Source: Lewinella sp041392765 (lineage in GTDB: Bacteria; Bacteroidota; Bacteroidia; Chitinophagales; Saprospiraceae). From it: DNA of 64,000 bases. Both the position numbers and the translations under genes were made by a program. Position 1 is the stretch's first letter, and each line of letters opens with the position of its first letter. The notes below the pieces were generated by a model that ran no database searches, had not been told where the DNA came from, and worked only from the letters and a program-made list of their open reading frames with translations. Shown one piece after another: positions 58,036-64,000 of the stretch. The DNA lies in NCBI GenBank assembly GCA_041392765.1, contig JAWKLL010000007.1:62001-126000 (forward strand). The letters are read 5' to 3'.

Positions 58036-58203
58036 ATTAGAGGTTACGTAGAAGAATTTTGTATGCGCTTCAAATGTCTTTACGCCATGCTACGTCAAAG
58101 AACCATTTTCCTTAGCTACGGCTAAGCAAAAGAACCTTTTCCTTGCCTAACGTAAAAATCTTATTTGAATCCCTATACAAATTCCCCGTACTTAACCTCT
58201 ATT
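58036..58203. repeat. Inverted-repeat element, TTAGAGGTTA family
   Basis: ATTAGAGGTTA (58036-58046) and TAACCTCTATT (58193-58203) face each other across about 145 bp with no ORF. The left arm continues as ...TTTTGTATGCGC, repeated directly at 59032-59064 on the other side of the RAYT gene. Nothing else is seen in the 57755-58237 gap. Confidence 0.45.
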
Positions 58204-58237
58204 GAACGCACCAAGATAGAAATAGTTGCAATTTTAT

Positions 58238-58425
58238 AGGGCACCTCCCCGCGCGTCTTATGGATGCGAAGGGTGGCGTGTTATTAGCGCGTAGGCCGGG
58301 TCATCCGCTCCTATGGCCTGCGGGCGAGCCGACAGGCCATACCGCTACTACCCCTGGTGCGGGCTGGATGGCTCCGCGCCCCAGTAGGCTGCCTTCTATC
58401 CCGCGTTGGCAGCGACAAACGGGGT
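58238..58425. repeat. GC-rich hairpin block left of the RAYT gene
   Basis: A GC-rich stretch sharply unlike the AT-rich flank. It includes TATGGCCTG / CAGGCCATA arms (58313-58350). It is probably a REP/BIME-type flank of the adjacent RAYT gene. Confidence 0.45.
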
Positions 58426-58426
58426 A

Positions 58427-58981
58427 TTATTTTTTCTTGCGAAAACGGTCCTTACCCCAATTTTTGGGGTTGTTGATGATATATTGGGTTACCCGTTCGT
58501 AGGCCTCATCGTCCCAGATGATACGGTCATCGAAACGGGGTTGCCAACCGTTGGCCAATCCTAAACGATTGGCGTGGCGGGTCACGGCGGATTTGTAGGA
58601 ACCAATAATCGATGATACGGTTTCGGCGCCCTGATTGCGGAATCGTTTTTGTCCCGGCGTTTCCGGCGGCGGTATATCGCCGTCGTTATCGCCGTTATCG
58701 TCCGGCGGTTTATTCAAAACCAAAATCCCGTGGATATGATTGGGCATGACGACAAACGCGCCCAATTCCACAAACGGTGCGTGATGGGGTATTTGGTGCC
58801 ACAATACGTCGGCGATGGCCCCCACGGGGGACAATATCATTTTTTCGTCGGCAATTTCGCCAAAAAAATAGTGTCGGTCTTTCGTGCAGATGGTAATAAA
58901 ATAGGCCCCGTTGCGCCCATAATCCCACCATTGGGCACGGGAGGGTGCGATGCGGTATTTGTTTTGGTATTTCCCATCCAT
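58427..58981 (-). CDS. REP-associated tyrosine transposase (RAYT)
   Basis: A Y1 transposase of the IS200-like RAYT group, which nicks and joins single-stranded hairpin DNA. The 184 residues start MDGKYQNKYRIAPSRAQW, then YFITICTKDRHYFFGEI. The HUH metal site is VVMPNHIHGILVL, the catalytic tyrosine is in SIIGSYKSAVTRHAN, and the C-terminus has DRIIWDDEAYERVTQYIINNPKNW. A proline/aspartate insert (about residues 92-112) is a length variant. It is an intact single copy, flanked by GC-rich hairpin blocks instead of the TIRs of ordinary insertion sequences. RAYT proteins are tied to the spread of REP elements, which occur here at 32691 and 43110. Confidence 0.85.
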   Translation of the reverse strand: MDGKYQNKYRIAPSRAQWWDYGRNGAYFITICTKDRHYFFGEIADEKMILSPVGAIADVLWHQIPHHAPFVELGAFVVMPNHIHGILVLNKPPDDNGDNDGDIPPPETPGQKRFRNQGAETVSSIIGSYKSAVTRHANRLGLANGWQPRFDDRIIWDDEAYERVTQYIINNPKNWGKDRFRKKK

Positions 58982-59031
58982 AGCAATCGGTGTTTAAATG
59001 TGTAAAAAATTGCAAAATGTATCCTGTATGC

Positions 59032-59190
59032 AATAGAGGTTATGTAGGATAGTTTTGTATGCGCATCACTGCCCGCCCGGACAAGGGGGCGGACGGAACC
59101 CCGCTGGCAACCATCGGGCGGCAGCGGGATGGAGGGAGCACCCGACCCCACCCCGACGTTAGGAGGGGTGGGGATGGCCCATCATCATCC
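59032..59190. repeat. Repeat block right of the RAYT gene, with REP-like part
   Basis: AATAGAGGTTATGTAGGATAG...TTTTGTATGCGC (59032-59064) repeats 58036-58068. Then 59066 onward (CACTGCCCGC ... GCGGACGGAACCCCG ... GCAGCGGGATGG) resembles the REP-like copies at 32691 and 43110. A CCCCACCCC / GGGGTGGGG pair near 59150-59172 forms a further hairpin. Confidence 0.55.
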
Positions 59191-59194
59191 ACCG

Positions 59195-62100
59195 CTACAT
59201 ACTGCGCCTGTATTGCCCCCCTACGGCAAATAAGGCATGGGTGATTTGGCCTAATGTACAGTACTTCACGGTTTCCATCAATTGGGTAAACAGATTCTCA
59301 CCGCGTAGTGCGGCCTGCTGCAATGCCTTTAATTCCTGGGTAGCGCGGTCGCCCGAGGCACCGTGGATGGCTTGAAGGTTGGTTATTTGCCGTTCCTTTT
59401 CCTCGGTGGTAGCCCGTATAACCTCGGCGGGTATGATAGTAGGCGACCCATTGGGTGACAGGAAGGTGTTGACACCAATAATGGGGTATTCTCCCGTGTG
59501 TTTGAGGGTTTCGTAATAGAGGCTTTCCTCCTGTATTTTGCTGCGTTGGTACATGGTTTCCATCGCGCCCAATACACCGCCGCGTTCGTTGATGCGGTCG
59601 AATTCAGCCATAACGGCCTCTTCTACCAAATCGGTCAGTTCTTCGATGATGAACGCACCTTGGAGCGGGTTCTCGTTTTTGGCCAGCCCTAGTTCGTGAT
59701 TGATAATCATCTGAATGGCTACGGCACGGCGCACACTTTCCTCGGTGGGGGTGGTGATGGCCTCGTCGTAGGCGTTGGTGTGGAGGCTGTTGCAGTTGTC
59801 GTAGATAGCGTACAGTGCTTGCAAGGTGGTGCGTATATCGTTGAAATCAATTTCCTGCGCGTGCAGCGAACGCCCGGAGGTCTGTATATGGTACTTGAGC
59901 TTTTGGGAACGGTCGTTACCACCGTATTTGTATTTGATGGCTTTCGCCCAAATGCGCCTTGCGACCCTGCCAATGACGGCGTATTCGGGGTCCACGCCAT
60001 TGGAGAAAAAGAAGGAAAGATTGGGGGCAAAATCGTCGATGTGCATCCCCCTCGACAGGTAGTATTCCACAAAGGTAAACCCATTGCTGAGGGTGAAGGC
60101 CAACTGGCTAATGGGGTTGGCACCCGCCTCGGCAATATGGTAGCCAGAAATGGAAACTGAATAGAAATTCTGCACCTGATGGTCGATAAAATATTGCTGA
60201 ACATCGCCCATCAACTGGAGGGAAAACTCGGTGGAAAAGATGCAGGTGTTTTGCGCTTGGTCTTCCTTGAGGATATCGGCCTGTACGGTACCGCGCACAG
60301 CCCGTAGCGCCTTGGCCTTGAGGTCGGCATAGATGGAGGGGTCAAGTACTTGGTCGCCAGTGAGGCCGAGGAGGAGCAGCCCCAAACCATCGTTGCCCTC
60401 TGGCAGGTCTCCGTGGTAAGCCGGGCGAGGCAAGCCTTTGTCGTCATAGGCAGCTTTGAGGCGTGCTTCTACGAGGTGTTCCAAACCGTGTTGGCGTATG
60501 TATCGCTCGCACTGCTGGTCGATGGCTGCATTCATAAAGAAGGCACAAATGGTAGCCGCCGGCCCATTGATGGTCATAGAAACGGAGGTAGTGGGGTCGC
60601 AGAGGTCGAAACCAGCATACAATTTTTTGGCATCGTTCAAGGAGCTAACATTAACACCGGAATTGCCTACCTTACCGTAAATATCGGGGCGATGGTCGGG
60701 GTCTTCGCCGTAGAGGGTAACGGAGTCGAAGGCAGTGGACAAGCGTTTAGCAGGCATTCCTTGAGAGAGGTAATGAAAACGCTTGTTGGTGCGTTCTGGG
60801 CCACCTTCCCCTGCAAACATACGGGTAGGGTCTTCGCCTTTGCGTTTGAAGGGAAAAACCCCGGCCGTATAGGGAAACTCACCCGGTACGTTTTCCTGAC
60901 GACACCAACGCAGGATTTCTCCCCAATCTTGAAAACGAGGCAAAACGACCTTAGGAATATCGTTGTGCGAAAGGGAGCGGGTGTAATTAGCTACACGAAT
61001 TTCTTTGCCGCGCACCGCATAAACGAACTCAGGAGCGGCATAAGCTGCTTTTTTCTTTTCCCAGCCATCGAGGGTGGCCTTATTCTCCAAGGTCAACTGC
61101 TGGGTAAGTTCTTGTATTTTGGCGGAGATGGCTTCGATAGCCCCCAAGATGTCTTGGGTGTGGTGCAAGGCAAACAGTTGACGGGCAACAGTTTCTTGTT
61201 CGGTTGTTTCGCGATTGTACGAACGGACAGTTTCTGTTATTTCCGACAGGTATCTCACCCTTGCAGGCGGTATGATATATTGTTTCTCGCTTACCCCCTC
61301 TGCAAAGGTAGTATCGGGCAATGCAGGGAACAAACGCCCCATCAGGTGGTTGAAAAGCGTATTGACACCGGGGTCATTGAACTGAGAAGCGATGGTGCCA
61401 AATACAGGCATGGTGTCCACGTCTTTTTCCCATAGATCGTGGTTGCGCTGGTATTGTTTTTTCACATCGCGGAGGGCATCAGCGGCACCGCGTCGGTCGA
61501 ATTTATTGATGGCGATAATGTCGGCGAAGTCCAACATATCAATTTTTTCCAACTGAGAAGCCGCGCCAAATTCGGGCGTCATCACATAGACAGAGAGGTC
61601 GGCATGATCGACGATTTCGGAATCAGATTGACCAATACCCGAAGTTTCGAGAACAATGAGGTCGAAGTCGGCTTTTTTGAGGATGGTGATGGCGCGGTCG
61701 ATATGCTTATTGAGTGCCAGATTGTATTGGCGTGTAGCGAGGGAACGCATGAATACACGCCCATTGGAGATAGCATTCATACGGATGCGGTCGCCGAGAA
61801 GGGCACCACCCGTTTTGCGTTTGGAGGGATCGACGGAGATCAACCCCAATGTTTTATCGGGAAAAGCGGTAAGAAACCTAAGCACGAGTTCATCCACGAG
61901 GCTGGATTTCCCTGCCCCTCCTGTGCCTGTGATACCCAATACCGGGATGGTCGATTGGGCAGTTTCTTGGCGGAGGTTATTGAGCCAATCCAAGCTTTCA
62001 TCGGGATAATTTTCGGCGGCAGTAATAAGGCGGGCAATGGCAAGCGGGTCTTTTTCGGGGACTTTTTTGAGTTGCCCGTTTAGTTGGTCACCAAGGGAAA

Positions 62101-62533
62101 AATCGCACGCTTGTAGCAAGTGGTTAATCATTCCTTGCAGCCCCATGCGCCGTCCATCATCAGGGGAATAGATACGCGTGATGCCATAGGCGTGGAGTTC
62201 TTCAATTTCTGTAGGGAGAATGGTGCCTCCCCCACCCCCAAAAATTTTAATATGTCCAGCCCCTTTCTGTTGGAGGAGGTCATAAGCATATTTAAAAAAT
62301 TCGATATGCCCCCCTTGGTAGGAGGTAATAGCGATGCCTTGCACATCTTCCTGTACGGCAGCATTTACAATTTCGGCTACGCTGCGGTTGTGGCCCAAGT
62401 GAATGACTTCCGCGCCAGAGCGTTGCATGACGCGGCGCATGATGTTGATAGCAGCATCGTGCCCGTCGAAAAGCGAGCCTGCGGTAAGTATCCGTATTTT
62501 GTGGTGAGCTTGGTACGGTACGGTTGTCTCCAT
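59195..62533 (-). CDS. icmF: Fused isobutyryl-CoA mutase IcmF
   Basis: A coenzyme-B12 enzyme that interconverts isobutyryl-CoA and n-butyryl-CoA and carries its own G-protein chaperone. The ATG at 62533 (METTVPYQAHHKI) is preferred over a TTG at 62560. The B12-binding domain comes first (about residues 10-145), with SLFDGHDAAINIM and IKIFGGGGGTI. The MeaI-like GTPase follows (about 195-410), with P-loop ITGTGGAGKSSLVDEL, SVDPSKRKTGGALLGDRIRM and AINKFDRRG. The substrate-binding mutase domain (about 540-1112) has YTAGVFPFKRKGEDPTRMF. The 1112 residues match IcmF and the frame is intact. The adenosyltransferase for its cofactor lies 26 kb away. Confidence 0.92.
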   Translation of the reverse strand: METTVPYQAHHKIRILTAGSLFDGHDAAINIMRRVMQRSGAEVIHLGHNRSVAEIVNAAVQEDVQGIAITSYQGGHIEFFKYAYDLLQQKGAGHIKIFGGGGGTILPTEIEELHAYGITRIYSPDDGRRMGLQGMINHLLQACDFSLGDQLNGQLKKVPEKDPLAIARLITAAENYPDESLDWLNNLRQETAQSTIPVLGITGTGGAGKSSLVDELVLRFLTAFPDKTLGLISVDPSKRKTGGALLGDRIRMNAISNGRVFMRSLATRQYNLALNKHIDRAITILKKADFDLIVLETSGIGQSDSEIVDHADLSVYVMTPEFGAASQLEKIDMLDFADIIAINKFDRRGAADALRDVKKQYQRNHDLWEKDVDTMPVFGTIASQFNDPGVNTLFNHLMGRLFPALPDTTFAEGVSEKQYIIPPARVRYLSEITETVRSYNRETTEQETVARQLFALHHTQDILGAIEAISAKIQELTQQLTLENKATLDGWEKKKAAYAAPEFVYAVRGKEIRVANYTRSLSHNDIPKVVLPRFQDWGEILRWCRQENVPGEFPYTAGVFPFKRKGEDPTRMFAGEGGPERTNKRFHYLSQGMPAKRLSTAFDSVTLYGEDPDHRPDIYGKVGNSGVNVSSLNDAKKLYAGFDLCDPTTSVSMTINGPAATICAFFMNAAIDQQCERYIRQHGLEHLVEARLKAAYDDKGLPRPAYHGDLPEGNDGLGLLLLGLTGDQVLDPSIYADLKAKALRAVRGTVQADILKEDQAQNTCIFSTEFSLQLMGDVQQYFIDHQVQNFYSVSISGYHIAEAGANPISQLAFTLSNGFTFVEYYLSRGMHIDDFAPNLSFFFSNGVDPEYAVIGRVARRIWAKAIKYKYGGNDRSQKLKYHIQTSGRSLHAQEIDFNDIRTTLQALYAIYDNCNSLHTNAYDEAITTPTEESVRRAVAIQMIINHELGLAKNENPLQGAFIIEELTDLVEEAVMAEFDRINERGGVLGAMETMYQRSKIQEESLYYETLKHTGEYPIIGVNTFLSPNGSPTIIPAEVIRATTEEKERQITNLQAIHGASGDRATQELKALQQAALRGENLFTQLMETVKYCTLGQITHALFAVGGQYRRSM

Positions 62534-62793
62534 GATGGTATGGTTGGTTAGGGAGGGCAAAGATAGGGAAAAATGCGGTTATGCCGCGTTGGCAAGCACA
62601 GGTCGCGATATAGTTGAATCAATATAATTATCAGTATCTATTGGTGGTTTCTAAAAATCATATTACCTTGCAAAATCTTTCGACTCTGCTCTTACCCTCC
62701 TCATAAACAACTACTTAAAAAAGTCTGAATATTGATGCTTACTCCCAATGATATTGGGCTGTTATTGTCATGTTCTAAACTTAAGTAGCAATT

Positions 62794-64000
62794 ATGAAAA
62801 ACACGTGGTTCACGGTAGCATTAACGGTTCTCTTAGATATGGGAACAATCTTAGCGCAATGCAGCATAGGCAATCCTACAACGGATAACCCTACTCTGTT
62901 TACAAACAGCATGAGCATAGAAGCCAACTTCACCGCAGCGCGTCGCTGGGAGGAAACCAACAGGGGGTTAACCCCTAATTGCCTCGGCAATTTTGATGCC
63001 CCATCGGGTGGTTGGTCGGGTATGTCCTACGATGAAATAGTGTTTTACATCCACAACGAAGAACGGGTAGATAGAGGGCTGTTGCCTTTTCACGGCATTG
63101 AAACAGGATTAGATGCCATCAGCCAAGCACATACCGATTGGATGATGGCCAATGATGTATTTAGTCATACAGGAAACCCTGCCTTGGGGACTGGTGCCTC
63201 TTTTAGAACCTGCCCGAACAATTTTCAATTCGGCAGTAGTATTCAACAACGCATTGAAAGCGACCCCGACTTAGATAATTGCTGGGATACTTGGGCGGAA
63301 AACATAAGTGCATCGGTAGCACCTTTCAATTATTCATTTCCCAATTTTGTAGCAGCATCGGTTTATGATTTTCTCTACGTTGATGGGGCTTGCTGTGGAT
63401 GGGGGCATAGAGAAAATGTATTAATGAACCTCGCAGATAACTGGGGCGACAATGGCACCGAAGGCTTCTTAGGTGTAGGGGTTACAACTGGGAGTAATTA
63501 TGCGGTGTATGATTTTTCCTGTGATAGTTACACATCCGCCATTTTACTATGTGTGAACTATTACGACCCAAAATCTTCTTGTAGTAATTTTTCTTTCAGC
63601 CTTTTACCCGCAGATATTTTATCTTTTACTGTAACAGAGGCCGACGCAACGGCGTTGCTGGCATGGAAGGTGGCCAATGAAACGAATGTGGACTACTACG
63701 AAGTGGAACGCTCGGAAGATGGCATTGTATTTACTCCCCTACATCAGATAGCAGCGGTGGGCAATGGAAAAGACTTCGCCAATTACGATTATGCAGATCC
63801 ATTAGAAAATATAAACGCGACCCAACTCTACTACCGCCTAGCCACCGTTGATTATGACCACAGCAAGCATTATTCCACCATCAAAACTTTGAGTTTAGAG
63901 AGGCAAAAAAAAGTCACCCTATACCCCAATCCAGCGACAGACTGGCTGTATGTACCCCTTGATGCAGCATGGGAACAAACAGATTTCAGGCTGGTCTATC
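62794..64000 (+). CDS. CAP-domain secreted protein with type IX sorting tail, 3' end outside the window
   Basis: An exported protein, read to the window edge (402 codons, no stop). A signal peptide (WFTVALTVLLDMGTILAQ) is followed by a short region and a CAP (SCP/PR-1) domain of about 180 residues with EIVFYIHNEERVDRGLLPF, AHTDWMMANDVFSHTGN and CGWGHRENVLMNLAD. The CAP cavity histidines and glutamates are present. A fibronectin-like beta domain follows (ATALLAWKVANETNVDYYEVERS). The last readable part, VTLYPNPATDWLYV, is the start of a type IX C-terminal sorting tail. It should be secreted through the type IX system, whose PorW component is at 5904-8873. No promoter could be fixed. Confidence 0.82.
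   Translation, partial: MKNTWFTVALTVLLDMGTILAQCSIGNPTTDNPTLFTNSMSIEANFTAARRWEETNRGLTPNCLGNFDAPSGGWSGMSYDEIVFYIHNEERVDRGLLPFHGIETGLDAISQAHTDWMMANDVFSHTGNPALGTGASFRTCPNNFQFGSSIQQRIESDPDLDNCWDTWAENISASVAPFNYSFPNFVAASVYDFLYVDGACCGWGHRENVLMNLADNWGDNGTEGFLGVGVTTGSNYAVYDFSCDSYTSAILLCVNYYDPKSSCSNFSFSLLPADILSFTVTEADATALLAWKVANETNVDYYEVERSEDGIVFTPLHQIAAVGNGKDFANYDYADPLENINATQLYYRLATVDYDHSKHYSTIKTLSLERQKKVTLYPNPATDWLYVPLDAAWEQTDFRLVY

Noticed and set aside
60350..61435. A 361-codon open frame on the plus strand
   Set aside because: It lies wholly antisense to the intact, well-conserved icmF gene and has no family motifs; it is a shadow of GC-rich coding sequence.

Overview
This window comes from a Bacteroidota genome, most likely a Saprospiria-type lineage. 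The pointers are promoters of the Bacteroidota form (TTTG about 19 nt before TAnnTTTG, for example 5787-5817), almost no Shine-Dalgarno sequences, a type IX secretion component (PorW/SprE), a cargo protein ending in a type IX sorting tail, a DUF3127 protein, paired OmpA proteins and a fused isobutyryl-CoA mutase. The genus is inference.

Layout. 1-5.6 kb: damaged copies of tilS, an oligopeptidase B lipoprotein, a NUDIX hydrolase and an M23 peptidase around one intact small secreted protein. 5.8-10 kb: porW/sprE followed by an OmpA-linker-OmpA protein. 10.2-17.6 kb, minus strand: two CotH proteins, a HAD phosphatase, a LolD-type ATPase and valS. 17.8-29 kb: a glycine-rich mini-protein, a TonB-dependent receptor, proC, a MarR regulator, an ECF sigma factor, recA, a Crp/Fnr regulator, cysM, an ArsR regulator, trmD and rpsP. 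29-38 kb: an unknown 464-residue protein, a damaged GH10 xylanase, a minus-strand cluster gatC / ABC ATPase / cobalamin adenosyltransferase, a deoxynucleoside kinase, tRNA-Ser and a sodium:solute symporter. 38-47.5 kb: a copper P-type ATPase, gpsA, two Rpn-like genes, DUF2461, a truncated PLP enzyme, moaA, DUF3127 and an ISKra4-type insertion sequence. 47.6-58 kb: tmRNA, an OmpA plus helix-hairpin-helix pair, a sirtuin and an alpha-2-macroglobulin. 58-64 kb: a RAYT transposase in GC-rich repeats, icmF, and a CAP-domain type IX cargo gene cut by the window edge.

Two features stand out. Many genes, including normally essential ones (tilS, valS, gpsA), are split by one-base shifts, which points to consensus errors more than to decay. 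The intergenic space also holds several families of short palindromic or inverted-repeat elements: four TTAG-ended MITE-like copies, a RAYT gene with REP-like partners at three sites, ISKra4-like ends on a small element, and ends sharing AGAGTATGTC. No rRNA operon, CRISPR array or recognisable multi-gene defence system was seen.
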